Shown piece after piece: positions 24,151-36,708 of a stretch of DNA of 64,000 nt (position 1 is its first letter; every line of letters begins with the position of its first letter). Location: the NCBI RefSeq assembly GCF_016545825.1, contig NC_052619.1, forward strand, positions 12,353,501 through 12,417,500, read 5' to 3'. The position numbers were made by a program, and so were the translations under genes. Source of the DNA: Eucalyptus grandis (taxonomy: Eukaryota; Streptophyta; Magnoliopsida; Myrtales; Myrtaceae). The notes beneath the pieces are model-generated. The model searched no databases, was not told the DNA's origin, and worked only from the letters and a program-made list of their open reading frames with translations.

Positions 24151-26977
24151 GGCCTCATTAAGGAATGTGATATCGCTCCGTTGTAGCCCTCTCGTTGATG
24201 AGACGTTGCATGTGTCTATGTAGTTCTTTCAAATTCGAGGTCTCTAGATCAGCAACGGAGGATTTCATGAACATCTTTAGCAATTCCAAATGATTGGTCT
24301 TCACACATCAAAGAAATAAATACAACTCAATTTTTTTATTAAGTGCCCAAACCGTCACACCCTAAACCCCGAGTACATATACATCCCTCAACAGTCGATT
24401 AAATTGTGACATTCCCAAAACTCATTGCCGACCATTTTCATTTTATACACATGCGGAAGCGAACTCATAATTATCCAACCAACAAACAAACACATGGGAT
24501 AGTAAAAGCAGGACAGCAATTTTCACGAACCACGCTTCATAAACAAACCAAGTTAACCTTATAGGTTCATATGCAAAGGTCTGTCTCCCAAAAAAAGTCC
24601 TAACTGACCTATACCCGGATTCCTTCGACTTCGGCTCCAGATTCTCTATCCTAGGGACATGAAAAAGAGGTAATCACGATGGGGTGAGACAAGGTCTCAG
24701 CGAGTCAACACCTTAAACCCTGATTAAGATGAGAATTCAAAGGCAGCCTAACATGCACCATATAAGACTTACTTTGCCTCAACACCTCCCTGCACATTAG
24801 TATATCTCATATGCATATATAAAGGCAGCAAGCGTAAATCAATAATTGGAACACCTCACATCATTCATCAAATATTTATAGGGGTCTCGATTATATGGTC
24901 AAACTGTTATGACGTGTTCCATTCCGTGCCACAAAATTTTGTCCCATAATCAAGCACAGTTATCCCAATCACTCAAGCGTGTTCCAATTACTTATGACCC
25001 AACGGTCATAGCCAACTCATCAGTCAGCGATCATCTGGCATAACCGAGTGTCGTCTTGCTTTGTCAGGCACGGCAACATCTACATCTAGATGGCATTCCA
25101 CACAGGAGCATCAGTCCAACTTCCACTGCGACCGGCATCCGTTGTTAAAGGCATCTGAACTCAATCAAGCATCGCCTCCCCGATTCCCGCCGGATGATGG
25201 GTTCCGATAGTAACCACACACACATCCATACTTGGCCAAAAATATCGTGCTTTGTACTCAAATACTTCCATTTCAAATAATGGACTTGACCAATTTTTTT
25301 CGTATTAAAAATTCTCGGTAAAATAATTGTGCATGGCCACACCTTTAAACTGAACCATAAAACGTGATACTCAGCCATTTCAAAATTCCACGATTTTAAA
25401 TAATACATAAAAAAAATTTGTATCAAAAATCAACATTTGGTATTTTTCTATTTAAATACCATAAAATCCAATTTTTGCAATAATAGTCCATAACAACAAC
25501 CAAGCACCTAATTGCACAATTAAGCAATCAATCTCACATATTATCAAGCATAAGCTCTAAGCATGCCAAAAGTCAATCACATCACCAAATATACATTATC
25601 TATCAAGCTAGATATCAAGAACAATCACAAAACTACAATAGGCCCTAACCGACAGAAATCGGGACCACTTACACATCTCCAAGTTTAATTCCAAGAACCT
25701 AATCAAACGAGTTTGGAAAATTCTCAAATTTGAATATGTTATAAATAACACATAAAAAAACACTTTCATGAAGATATATTAGCCTAGATCTTTCTAGATT
25801 AAGAGCAGTAAATCGTTCAATCCGTTACCAAAACTGTGTCCGTTTCCAAAAATCACGTTTTCCAAAACCAGCTTGGTTCGAGATCCAAAATTTGTTCATT
25901 TGATATGAAATTTGATTATGTTAAACTATAAAATGTGATAAACAACTTTTGTAAAGAAACCATTTCAAAAATCGAATCCTAAGAGTTGATAAAAATCCAT
26001 TAAACACTTAAAGGTCATTGGTTTCAGCACAATCCGAAATTCTGTTTTGCAAATAACGAAACTGATATATCATTCTTTTAAATTCCTAAAATCTTGAGTA
26101 AAATATATGTCATAGCTGAAGATGTTTAGAAAATTTTTAAGAAGGAAGTAACCTCAAAATCGTAGTACATTTTTCCCCACAAAAACAGCAAATGGCAAGG
26201 GTCTAATAACCAAATCCGAGGGAATCCACTAAATTAGACTAAATCACCCTCATTAGTACTAATCCAACAAATTAGATTAACATTAACCCATCTTAAGGCT
26301 AATCTAATCAAAATAGATTAACATTAATCTATCTTAAGGTTAATATCACTTAGTACTAATTTAAATAAGTTAATTAGCACTAATTTAACCCCTAAGTGTA
26401 ATTAACACATTAATCAAGGATTAGAGAGTTAACTCACCGGATTAGCGAGGTAACGGGTTCATGGTGACGGCGGCATGACGGCAGTGAGATCTTGTGACTA
26501 CGACATCTCCAACAAAGGGTTGGACGAGGCTGAAAAAGCCAGATAGAGCTCACGGCTAAGCTGGAGGTTCTGATTCTGCTTCTATGGTTGCTGGTCGGGT
26601 GAGCTGGAGGCATGCAAGGCTGCTGTTGGTTGGTAGTGGCAATGTTCGATGGAGGAGTTGGGTGAACGAAGCGATGGTGGCAATTTGGTGGTGTTGGCCG
26701 GTGAGGGTGAGGTGCTGAACAATGATGTTAGCGGTTGAGAGGAGGTGTGGAGCTAAAGATGATGAGGGATGGTGTAGATGGAGCTGCTGCTGGTGTGGGC
26801 GTGTCTGCTAGAGGGTGATCAAAGTTGACTGCTGACTTGAGAGGAAGAAGAAGCTGGTGGCAGCAACAATGGAAGAGCATAAGCTAAAAACAAGATGAGA
26901 GGAAACGTGAGGAAGGAGGGGGAAAATGGAGCTGGTCAGCTGAACAAGGGGGGAAAGGGGATGAGCGTGAGAGAAGG

Positions 26978-27163
26978 GGCTGCGTTTGGTTTAGCATTTG
27001 CAATAGGTTTTGAGTCTAATGCAAATGCTAAAACCCCAAATCTGCTCGAGGAAATGCAATAGTGTTTGATAAAAAAAATTTGTAAATGGATTTTGAGTTG
27101 CATGTGCGTTTGGTAAAGAAAACTTTCGTAATGGGCTTTGATGGGTATAATATATATACATAC

Positions 27164-27203
<40 letters not shown>

Positions 27204-27631
27204 TTTTCTTTTTCTTTTTCTTTTTCTTTTTCTTTTTCTTTTTTTCTTTTTTCTTTTCTTTTTTTTGAAAATTGAACTAAACACTTCGTTGAACCGGCGA
27301 AGGGTTACCGCCGCCGGCAAGCCGGATCTGGCTCGCTGGAGGCCGTAGCCCTTCGTCGGACCGGCAAAGGGCTGCCTCCTTTTTCAATTAAAAAATAAAT
27401 AAACTGGGACAAAATCAAAAATATGAAAAACTAGTGAAGGTAGTTTTGGAAGAGAAAAAATAATTTCAGCATTCCGGAATGCTAAAAGTCCTACTAGCTT
27501 TGGGCTTTCAGCATTTTGAAGGCAAGTTGAAAGCTGAAAGCTAGCAAAAAAATTGAACCAAACGGTCCAGCATTTCCCCAAAGGGCTTTTAAGACTAGAA
27601 GCCTCTTGGAAATGCTGAACCAAACGCAGCC
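26978..27631. mobile_element. MITE-like element, 654 bp, with about 22-bp inverted termini
   Basis: Left end GGCTGCGTTTGGTTTAGCAT, and the right end is its reverse complement except for one base. Inside are GC-rich blocks with AAGGG(C/T)T..CCGGC motifs and a microsatellite. No transposase. I could not see a clean target duplication, so the superfamily (hAT or PIF/Harbinger style termini) is open. Nested inside the 4.2-kb LTR-type element. Confidence 0.7.
27150..27267. repeat. Compound microsatellite (TACA)n(TA)n(TTTTTC)n
   Basis: Simple repeats run through TACATACATA, TATATATA and then TTTTTC units. The open frames across it are low-complexity artefacts. Confidence 0.95.
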
Positions 27632-28651
27632 TGAAAGTCTTACATGCAACCAATCACCTTGCATGTAAAATATCAAGCACTTGAGTACTTTGTCATATAA
27701 GTCTTCAGTTCAAGGAAGTCAAGGCACCACCGAATTACTGAATTTCCACCATTTCTTCACAAAACAATCCAATTTGGTGACCAAATATGCCTCCAAGGCT
27801 GCCCATACGAATTTCCATATATTTTCTTTCAATTCCTCATAAAATCAATTCAAATTGGTGGTCAATTTATCTCTTTGAAGCTGTCATACAAATTTCCCTT
27901 TTATTCTCCACAATTTAAACCAATTTGGCGACCCAAAAATCTTTTAATTCAACCCATCCAAATTTCTTCCATTTGAATTTGTCGGATTTTATTTTTTCCA
28001 CAAATTTCCGAGCTCAACGGAAATTTCCCAAAAAATAAGATGATGTCCTAAACATAAATCGTAACATGCTCGAACGTTCTATTTCCGAAACCAAGTTTAA
28101 TTTCGTAATTAAAATCAACTGAACACGATTTTAGCACGATCCAAGTTACCGGATAGCTTTTATGGATTTTATCGCATTTGACCCGTTGCATCTCCGACTC
28201 ATCGGCAACTGTCGATTGTCATAAAAATCTCAAGGTTTCAATTACGGGTATTGGATACAGAATTGACAAAAAATCGGGTTATGTCATTCGACGCGAATTT
28301 TGCAATCCAATTTAATTACGTCATTCCATCGAATCGACCTATATCCGATCACTAATCGATTATAACGGTGCTATATTGACCCTTGTTAATTATCATGGTC
28401 AAGCAATCGATTTCTAATCAAATTCTCAACTCTATCATGTTTATATCTCTTAACGGCTTCACCCGATAAATCAATTCACTCGTGAGTAATCAGCTCAAAG
28501 AAAAATGACCATAGACGTGTTGAAAAAAAGCCAAGTTCATATTATCGAAACAAGGTCAAATTTTCAGGATGTTACACAAACAACTAAAAAACAAGAAGCA
28601 ACATATGCAAAAAGACCCACAAATTTCAAGAACCTCACATGTGTATGCATG

Positions 28652-29080
28652 TGTCACGGCCCGAAAGAATGACAATCCGAGAGGTTCCTACATGACGGTC
28701 GTGACACATTTATAGACCCAACGGCCCTCAACTTGTATCACCGACACTTAGGGTTTTCTTGAGTTTTCTAGAATACTCCTGGAGGCGGGCGATACAGTAA
28801 TTGTATTCTTATGTAATAAATGCGGGTAGTTGGTGGTTAGGGAAATATAATCTTCACCGTTAGATCAAGGAGAGATCTACGGATACGGTTTATCTTGTAT
28901 TTGTATAAATAGGAGTCTCATTCCTCTCATTTGTATCATCTCCTTTTCACAAGTAAATATAATCCAAAACTTCTCTCTCTAGAGTTTCTCTCTATGGTCC
29001 TTGTGAGTGAGTGTGAGAAAGGCTGACTTGGAAGAAATTCCTAAGGCCGCATGGGCAAGGGAACGCTAGATCCCGTGACA
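28652..29080 (+). mobile_element. Probable solo LTR, 429 bp
   Basis: Starts TGTCACGGCC and ends TCCCGTGACA. A TATA box (TATAAATAGG) at about 28903 is followed by a CT-rich leader at 28920-28995, the layout of an LTR promoter. It resembles the solo LTR at 22776 in arrangement but is a different, shorter family. No target duplication is evident on either side, so the edges are less sure. Confidence 0.55.
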
Positions 29081-29432
29081 CGAATTCTACATCAAAAAAT
29101 TTCCAATACATACCTTCTGGGACGTCACCCCACAACGAGTGCTCATTGTACCAGATAATGAGGTCCTTAAGCGGTGGCAGTTCTAGGGCAACTAGGAGTC
29201 GCTCAGGCTCCAAAGCCGGCATAAGAGTCGCCACCGTCTTCATCCTCTTCTTTTTCAACCCCTAGAAAATTGGACTAATTAGAAATTTCAAGAACCCCAC
29301 ATCCAAAACTTAAACAACTCAAATTAAGCAATTGAAATTTTCCGAATAAATACCTTGGATAACACCGACTGCGTTGGCAGCTCTTGGTCCTGTGCTCGAG
29401 TCACGGTTTCCATGTCTTCTGCTTGCTCCTAG
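29081..29432 (-). pseudogene. Fragment of an unknown repeated gene family, left flank of the big hAT
   Basis: Minus-strand open stretch 28992-29258 includes ERLLVALELPPLKDLIIWYN and then VPEGMYWKFFDVEF; I do not recognise the family. From about 29385 the sequence (TGTGCTCGAGTCACGG...TCTTCTGC) matches the 219-bp tandem units at 42229-42686. That shows this flank and the right flank of the hAT were once one continuous locus. Confidence 0.5.
29425..29432. repeat. Target-site duplication, left copy (GCTCCTAG)
   Basis: Eight bases identical to 42221-42228, directly outside the hAT terminus TAGGGGTGAGCG. Confidence 0.9.
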
Positions 29433-29640
29433 TAGGGGTGAGCGAGTTCAGGGTGGGTAGGGTCTAGACCTGGACCCTGTTCAATACCCTGTTATAACCG
29501 GTTCTCCTTTTTTGGACCATGTTCCCTACTCTATTTTCATTGGATCCTGTTCCCAGCCCACCATGTTTTTCCGGTCCGGGAACAAGGTTGACCCTATTTA
29601 TATTGGAACCTGTTTTGTATAAAAATTAACCTTAGAAAAG
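29433..29640. repeat. hAT left subterminal region
   Basis: Repeated CCTGTTC, GGTCCGGGAACA and AACCGG-like words just inside the terminus mirror those at 42045-42210. In hAT elements such subterminal repeats bind transposase. That role is inferred here. Confidence 0.6.
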
Positions 29641-30107
29641 CAAGTCTAGATGAGTTATCTGCTGAAACAAAAAGGTCGGACCAAGCACATCCTTCGACCA
29701 AACTCATTGGGAACATGTATAAAATTTGGACTCCCCTTGAAGAAAACAACCAAGTATATAATTCGACCATCTCGCATCCCTATATCCCACAAGATACATC
29801 GAGTTTCTCATATTCCAGTAATATACAAGCTAGCAATTTAGCCAATTAACTAGTTGTAATACAATTTTTGGCTAATCATATATCAACATTGTCCTTCATG
29901 TGCTCGATCTTCTTCTCCTTCTTCGGCTTTGCGTTCCACGTGGTACAAAATCTCTGACAAAAACCTAAAATTCATATATAAAGAAAAATCAACAAGAATC
30001 CATACTCTATGATTTAATAAAGTCTATTTACTTACCACAAAATTGGAGTTTCCACAAAATGAAGTTTATTTTCCAATGATAATGTCCTTGGTAAGACAAT
30101 CCAAATC

Positions 30108-30141
<34 letters not shown>

Positions 30142-30167
30142 ATTAAATAAGGCATGCACTTAATGAA

Positions 30168-32322
30168 TTACAAAATACAAAGAAATATATATAACTTACC
30201 CGCCTCAAACTGTTCCGCATTCTTGATGCACTCTTTAACATTAATTGGCACACGAACAGCTCTCAACCAATCTTGAGTACAAATTAATCCTTCCACCACT
30301 CTAAGAGTCAAAGAACTTCGAAAGCCATCAAGTACATGTCCCGATGTACTAAAAGCCGACTCTGAAGCAACAGTAGTCACGGGAATAGACAAAACATCTC
30401 GAGCCATCAAAGATACGATTTCATACTTTGACCCAGTAGTCTTCCACCACATCAAAAAATCAATATTAAGGATATCTTCACTTTCAGCTTTAAGATACCG
30501 ATCAAGCTCAGATTTATTTTCATCCAACACTTTTTTATTCGCATGGAGAAAGCTTTTGTGCCAAGCATCGAATTCACAATCATTGTCATCAATATCAACA
30601 TTTGAAGCACTACTACTATTACTCACACTTGAATCACCAAATTTTCCTTTACTAGAAGAGCCAACAAAAGATCGCTCATAAGATTTATACAAATTCTCCA
30701 AGGCGACCTTCACCTTATCATGCATCTCATCAATTTTTGCTTCATCATCATAGATTTGTTCAAAATAGAACTTTACATAGTTCAACTTCTTTGTAGGATC
30801 CAATGCAACCGCAATCAATGCCATCATATTAACTTTATCCAAACTCCCATAATACTTGTCAAACTTCTCTTTCATTTTTAAACCCATAACTTGAAGCTTT
30901 AAGTCTAAAGAATTCGCCGCATTATTCAAATACTAGTACAACTTAGCTATCTCCTCAAAATAATGATTTGAAGTAACATATGAACTACCTGACATCCTTT
31001 TGGTTGCATCATAAAACCGTCTCAGAAATAGAATGATGGCATTTTCCCAATCTTCATCTTCAGGAGGATCATTGTCAATTTCCCTTAAGAAATATAAATT
31101 TTCTTCTTCCATTCTTTTAAAAACTTTCTTGAACTTTAAGGTGGTGTCTAACATCATGTAAGTGAAGTTCCATCTAGTGGCAACATCAATACAGACCGAA
31201 CCATTATATGCAATCCTCTCACTCTCAATGTAACCTTTGAATGTCTTAGCTCTAGCCGAAGAACTCCTCACATACCTAATCATGTTTTAGATGCATGCAA
31301 TAGAATCATGCACTTCATTCAATCCGTCTCTTACTATCAAGTTAAGTATATGAGCAGTGCATCTCATATGTAAAGCATCACCATTCAAAATCAAAAATCC
31401 TTCTTCTGAAAAATTTTCTTTCAAATAACTAACGGCCACATCATTTGAACTTGCATTATCCACTGTTATTGTGGACACATTCCTTTCTATTCCCCAATCA
31501 TAAATGCATTTCCCCACCATTTTACCAATCTCCTTACCCTTGTGATTATGCATCATCACAAAATTGATTATTCTTTTTTGCAACTGCCAATTTTCATCAA
31601 TATAATGTGCAGTAAGACACAATTAGTTCAAGTTTTGAATGGAACTCCACATATCCGTTGTGAGTGCAATCCTAGATTTAAGCTTACCAAAGTAAGCTTT
31701 CAAACAAGTCATTTCACTCAGATATAACTTCATACAATCTCTTGCCATTGTAAATCGTGAAAGATGATGAAAAAGAGGTTGCAATTCAGTAACAAAATCC
31801 CGAAAACCAACACGCTCAACCATGGAAAATGGCTGCTCATCAATAATAATCATTCAAGCAAGCATATGCCTACAACGTTCTTGATCAAACTTCCATGTTA
31901 TTAAGACACAATCACTAGTAGTATTTTCCCCAACCTCGCCAACTACACTTTTGTCACGTGACGCAAACAACATTTGCTTTTTATCTGTGCAGGGGATACT
32001 TTTTGCACTTTCTCAAGTGCTTCCACATATTAGAGGTTCCATAATCAACATTATACACATATTCCATCCCGCAATGAATGCATTTCACCTTAACTGTTTT
32101 CTGTGTTTACTCATCTATAATTCTCGAAAAATGATCCCAACAATTTGATTGATTAGCTCGTTCTTTACCCGAAGCAGTATGAGAGTTAGGTACCCTCACC
32201 TTGTTTGTCGCGCCCATGGTTGTAGATTCCACTTCATCAGCTCCATGGAATGGCAATTCCATGAGTGGACTCATTTCATCATGTCCCTCTACTTCCATTG
32301 ATATGTCTTTGTCTTGATCCAT
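30168..32322 (-). pseudogene. hAT transposase (RICESLEEPER/BED type), three in-frame stops
   Basis: Minus strand. The N-terminal stretch 32107-32322 ends NCWDHFSRIIDE, the start of a BED zinc finger. After a frame change the finger continues as CIHCGMEYVY...MWKHLRKC near 31990-32090. The body then runs 31853 to 30168 in one frame, with TAA or TAG stops at about 31623, 31287 and 30933. Visible blocks are SRIALTTDMWSS, TAHYIDENWQLQKRIINF, CTAHILNLIVRDGL and the C-terminal dimerisation region SIPVTTVASESAFSTSGHVL. Apart from the BED region it is collinear, so it decayed mostly by point mutation. Family function: cut-and-paste transposition. Confidence 0.9.
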
Positions 32323-32478
32323 TGACTGAAAACTGAAAAAAAAAAAATATATATATATATATATATAACATTAGGATTTCACAAAAACATATTAGTTTTC
32401 ATAGTAAATCAAATCTCTCAACATAACTTTGGAGATAGAAAGTAATTCATTCATCCCAAGAAGTCATTCGCAGATGGA

Positions 32479-32503
32479 TTTATAATGTATTTCACACTTT
32501 TAT
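32479..32503 (+). repeat. 25-bp repeat flanking the caulimovirid insertion, left copy
   Basis: TTTATAATGTATTTCACAC plus TTTTAT recurs exactly at 39832-39856 and with one change at 39765-39789, on the other side of the viral insertion. Confidence 0.85.
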
Positions 32504-32589
32504 GTCTAAAAGTTATCACGAACAATGCATCAACGACATCGAACAAACACAACGATATCCAAATAAACTCTAAAAAGCACCTCATATAT

Positions 32590-32789
32590 GTCAAGTTATA
32601 AAGTACAAATGGGCTGAAGAAGAAGCATCACATTGGGCTCATGAACAAGCATCCTCATCAAGATTGCACCAAATCCTCTCACCAGAAGACCTTGAAGCCC
32701 TTGAACAGAAGTACGAGGCACATCTCCTAGAAGACAATTCGGATGACTCAGTGTGTAGCTACAATGCTCGTGATGGACGAGACCGTTAA
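32590..32789 (+). pseudogene. C-terminal piece of a caulimovirid ORF at the left border
   Basis: An open plus-strand frame ending in TAA at about 32790 contains HQILSPEDLEALEQKYEAHL and an acidic end. It lies upstream of the viral promoter, where a caulimovirid genome would have the end of its last ORF. With 39320-39676 on the other side it suggests the circular genome was opened within that last ORF. Confidence 0.5.
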
Positions 32790-32968
32790 GTCCGTACAGT
32801 TTCACTGTAGCAAAACATTGTTCACTTTTACTGTAGCACTAGGCTAGGGAATGTACTGTTCACAGTACAGTTACTGTTCATAGTGTGCGAATAATTCCCT
32901 TTCGGTGCCCCTGTTGTTCCCGGACCCGTGAGCTAGGTCCCTGTGTGTCTTTGTGACCTCTTATTGCC

Positions 32969-32977
32969 TATATAAGG
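32969..32977 (+). promoter_or_regulatory. Caulimovirid TATA box
   Basis: TATATAAGG follows an upstream region with repeated CACTGTAGCA / TACTGTTCA words (32803-32890), an arrangement like a pararetroviral promoter. It lies about 340 bases before the primer-binding site. Whether it is active is unknown. Confidence 0.6.
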
Positions 32978-33311
32978 CAAGGAGGGTGTAATGTTTTGGG
33001 CAGAGTCCCCAAAGTAAAATGTGTGCTTTGTGAAAATCTCTCCATGGCTTTCTAAACTCCCTCTTCTTCTCCAGCCTGGTAGGATCCTTCAAGAAATGCA
33101 GCTTGGGTAGGTTAGAAACGTTTCCATCCTGGCATCTCTGAGTGTCTCTAGGCTCTGAACTAAAGGGCTGAGTGGTTTGCTGCTAAAAGGTTGTCCCTTT
33201 CTGCTAAAAGGCTGTCCCTAAAAAGGCTTGAACGGGTTGTTCGCCCATTGAGGGATGCATACCTGCAGTAAATTTACTCTTCCTCCCTGGTTCTAAGTCT
33301 AGGTCCATTCA

Positions 33312-33323
33312 TGGTATCAGAGC
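33312..33323 (+). other. Caulimovirid minus-strand primer-binding site (tRNA-Met)
   Basis: TGGTATCAGAGC on the plus strand, complementary to initiator tRNA-Met, sits between the leader and the first ORF. In Caulimoviridae this marks the conventional origin of numbering. No LTR adjoins it, so it is not an LTR retrotransposon site. Confidence 0.85.
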
Positions 33324-33399
33324 CATGGTTTCGTTTTTAATGTTATTCATTCCATGCGCTTGACTGGTGAATCCAATGCTAAGAAGATCTCTTCTCATC

Positions 33400-34524
33400 A
33401 TGTCTACAGAACCCGAAATCCTCGAAGCACCAGTGTCCCTAGCACCTTCATCTTCATCCTCAACACCTTCTGAGTTTCGTGTTTCTAACGCTTCAAAGAT
33501 AGATTATCTTTACGAAGTCTCTCTTACTGATGAGACTAAGATTTCCGAAACCCAGCTCCCCCTCATGAACCCCTACTCCGCTTTTGCCCAGCCAACCATA
33601 TCATTTTCGCCAATACGCTCCATTCGTCAACTCATTCATCAAACTCCAAAGCAAGTAAAGGAGTACGTCCAGTCCTCAAAGTTTGACCAGCATCCTATTC
33701 TTGCTACCGAGAAGGAATACTTTGTTACTCTCCAGATCCCTCCAGAGTTTCCCAGACAATGGATTCAACAGGGATACACTCATGTCCATTATGGAGCTGT
33801 ACGTCTTGCTCTAACTTTCCACGGTCGAAAAGGTCTGCTAGTTGTGGCAAGAATTGCATTACTAGACACCAGGTTTTTGCAATACCAGCATGCTTGCATC
33901 GGTACTGTTCAAACTACTTTGAATGCAGGAACAGTCTTTGTCACACTATATCCCAATTTCAACATCGCTCTTTCGGATCCCCAGTTACTTTCTTTTATGA
34001 AAGTCCAAGTCCAACTTACTGGAGCCCCTCAAACTGCTGACTCTGTAGCTGCAACACTACATTACCAGATGGTTTATCGAGTGCAGAACCATGCACTTGA
34101 CCTCAACTTCAACAATGGTAATGAAGACGCCTTGTTCATCTCCATGCAGAATGATCAGGCATCTTGTATCCATGTTCCTAGACAGATTCCAAAGGATACG
34201 TTGGCCAAGCTCCTTCCAGAGACTTGGATTACCAACTACGAAAAGCTACATCAGCATAACAAACCTTTCCAGTCTACGGACTCAGAGTTCGTAAGAAAAA
34301 AAGATGGAACTGTTTCCATCAAATTTGGCAAGGAAAGAGAAGAAAGTCCTTCTATCTTCCAAACCCTCTTTATGATTGAACCATGTGTCCCTCAGTCTAT
34401 TTCCGAGCCAGATCCAAAAAAGCATGTCAAGCATTTTGATGGTAATGGACATCCTGTTCATTACTATAAAGACAATTATGGTCATTGTTTTTGGGACCCT
34501 TTTTGTCGGTGCTCTTCTGCATAA
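33400..34524 (+). pseudogene. Caulimovirid movement protein (30K superfamily)
   Basis: Open frame 33367-34524; the likelier start is the second Met at 33400 (MSTEPEIL). Low-complexity Ser/Pro start, then the 30K-type core around LLVVARIALLDTRFLQYQH (containing the LxD-like motif) and VFVTLYPNFNIALSDPQLL. The C-terminal part has HFDGNGHPVHYYKDNYGHC, a His/Cys-rich segment also seen in other plant pararetroviral movement proteins as far as I can judge. The frame ends at 34524, where related polyproteins usually continue, so a break there is likely. Confidence 0.82.
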
Positions 34525-36708
34525 AATCCCCGACGAGGTAGATCCTTTTGCAAGACCCCCACCTCAACGGAAAAGGCCAAAAGATAAAATTTTCCAAAGG
34601 TACTTGGACGGAGATTCCTCCGTTGATACTCTTGGTGAATGTGATAAATACCAATTCATGGTTTCTTATGCACCATCTCCATCACCAGAGCCCAGTACTA
34701 TATCTCAATCCTTACCAGATCCACCAAAAACACCACCTCCATCTCCTCCTCGGAAAAAGCAAGTTCTCTCTCCATTCTATAAGCCAATTCTTAAGTGGGC
34801 TAAGAAACATTCCTACCCGCTTGAAGTTCCATCAGAAGCACCATTCACTTCTTCAATAGCCATGTTCCAAGAAACCGATTTTCCTCCCTTGTCAAGGAAG
34901 GATCAAAACTCTCGTTCCTGCTACGGAAGAGTTTATTGATCCTCATGGCGAGATACCGCCATGTTCCTAAAGTTCCTACTCCCCGATGTGGATGAACATG
35001 GGAGACAGAAAAAAACCTCTGCTGCTGAGGCCGTCCTAAATTGGCAATCAGAGACTCTGTTAGCACAGAACAATGCCTTCAAGGCTATTGATTCCAAAAT
35101 CGGAAACGTGCAACAAGACCTCCGACGATATGATGAGAGTACCAAGAAGATACTTTCGAGTTCCGAAAAGGCTTCATGCCTTGGAATCGGGACAACATCT
35201 TGGGTACCACTATCTTGAAAGTCCAAAACCGAGAGATAGAGAAGCTCAAGAAGCAAATTCAGATTCTTGAAGAAGGAAGATTTAGACCTTTTGATCCACT
35301 AGCACCTCTGTTCGAACCGGGTACGTACCCCCAAAGACCGCAAATATCTGTTTTTGCCAATATTTCGGAAGATACCTCCGAAGAGAACCAGATATGGCGA
35401 AATACGAAATCGTCTCAAAGCCCTGCGAAGGAAAAAGGAAACAGAAGACGAGAATCAAGCTCAATTGTCATAAGAGACAAACCGGACCAGATGATGTTAT
35501 CAAATCCACTAGAATCCTTTTTGAAGGATTTGGGTAAGCAAGAAGCTGATCCTAATACCCAACAGCCTGAGCCTAATCCTGTTATCCCAGAAAAACAGAT
35601 TATGCTAGCCGAGCAAACTTCTTCTACTACATCAGACTCATCATCCCTTTCCTCTTTTCCATCCTTCTCGGATCATACTCTTGACTCTCCCCTATTGTTC
35701 CACCAACCTCACAAATATTTATGGCGACACTCCTCCGACTATGACTATGAAATGGAATCAAACTATGCTGATCCAGAATTTGGACAGACAAGTAATCCCA
35801 CCAGAAACGATTCCACCAGACATGTGTCTATGGCATCAAAACAGTTTTTCTCCATTGATGATATTCCTTACCTAAAATGGCCAGAAAGACTTGAAGAGTT
35901 TCATACTTGGTTGAGTACACAATTCATTACCAACCATGATATGAATGATGTCCTTTACAACTTTGTTACAAGATTCACGAGAGTCTTAAATTCTGGTGGC
36001 GAGTCACTCACGGAACAAGACCAAATCACGTTCCTAATGTCACCAAATTTCAGCCATGCCCTTACTTATTTATATCATGTCTTTGTGGGAACCCCAGGAG
36101 ATCTCAAAGAGCTGAAAAGAAGAGAATTTTTCGAAAGAAGATGCTGCTCCCTTCGAAAAAAGCATCTTGATAAGCATTATCAACTAATGCTTCAGCTCTT
36201 TTACCAAATTGGAGCAGATCCAAATTTAAAGCATGTCTTCCTTACTTCTATCCCCAAAGAGCTATCACAGATGGTTGAAAAATCTTTCTTCGGGAAGCAA
36301 AGAAGAATACAAGACGTTCCTCTGGAAGAAATTCAGCAAGAAGTCCATCTATGTCTTGAAGAATTATGCTTAAAACGTTGGATGGTCCGAACATACATCA
36401 CAGATGACAGACGTCTTGAAGGAGCTTGTTCCTCTCAGAAGTTAAAGATCAAATGCTCCAAACAAGATTGTGATGGTACTTGTGGCCAGTATTCCCAGAA
36501 GAAAAAGCACTACAAGAAATATTCAATTAAGAAATCCAAGCATGGCTCCAAGCATTTCCGGAAAAAGAAGAAATGGAGATACCTACGCAAAAGGAAGGAG
36601 CGCACAGGCCATAAAAAGTCAAGTCGTTACTATATTTGCAACAAAAAGGACATTTTGCCAAAAATTGTCCTCGGGCGAAAAAAGGTCGATTCATCTAATA
36701 GAGAATGA
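34520..36708 (+). pseudogene. Caulimovirid capsid region with zinc knuckle, frame broken
   Basis: Frame 34376-34939 continues the protein with a Pro-rich linker (SPSPEPSTISQSLPDPPKTP). A third frame, 35176-36708, holds the capsid-like body with LKWPERLEEFHTWLSTQFIT. It ends in a Lys/Arg-rich tract with CSKQDCDGTCGQ and the first half of a CCHC knuckle near YYICNKK at about 36630. The knuckle's His and last Cys are in another frame, so a frameshift falls inside it. An acidic Ser/Asp stretch follows in 36470-36928. Confidence 0.8.

Larger units (their letters stand above)
24353..28576 (-). mobile_element. 4.2-kb LTR-type element (giant solo LTR or non-coding retroelement)
   Basis: In minus sense it begins TGTAACATCCTGAAAATTTG, a start typical of many plant Ty3/gypsy LTRs, and ends GGGTTTAGGGTGTGACG. 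The flanks are CAAAC at 24348-24352 and again at 28577-28581, a 5-bp target duplication. I see no gag or pol and no second copy of either end inside, so a very long solo LTR is the simplest reading; a LARD-like element is possible. AT-rich parts (25400-26440) alternate with a GC-rich purine block (26500-26960). A MITE and microsatellites lie inside at 26978-27631. Confidence 0.7.

Noticed and set aside
27086..27268. Poly-Phe / Ile-Tyr ORF
   Set aside because: Reads through TA and TTTTTC microsatellites.
28652..29080. Target duplication for the 429-bp LTR-like segment
   Set aside because: Flanks GCATG and CGAAT do not match, so no duplication is claimed.
32969..33323. LTR retrotransposon reading of the viral primer site
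   Set aside because: No LTR adjoins it and there is no integrase; domain order and movement protein show a caulimovirid.
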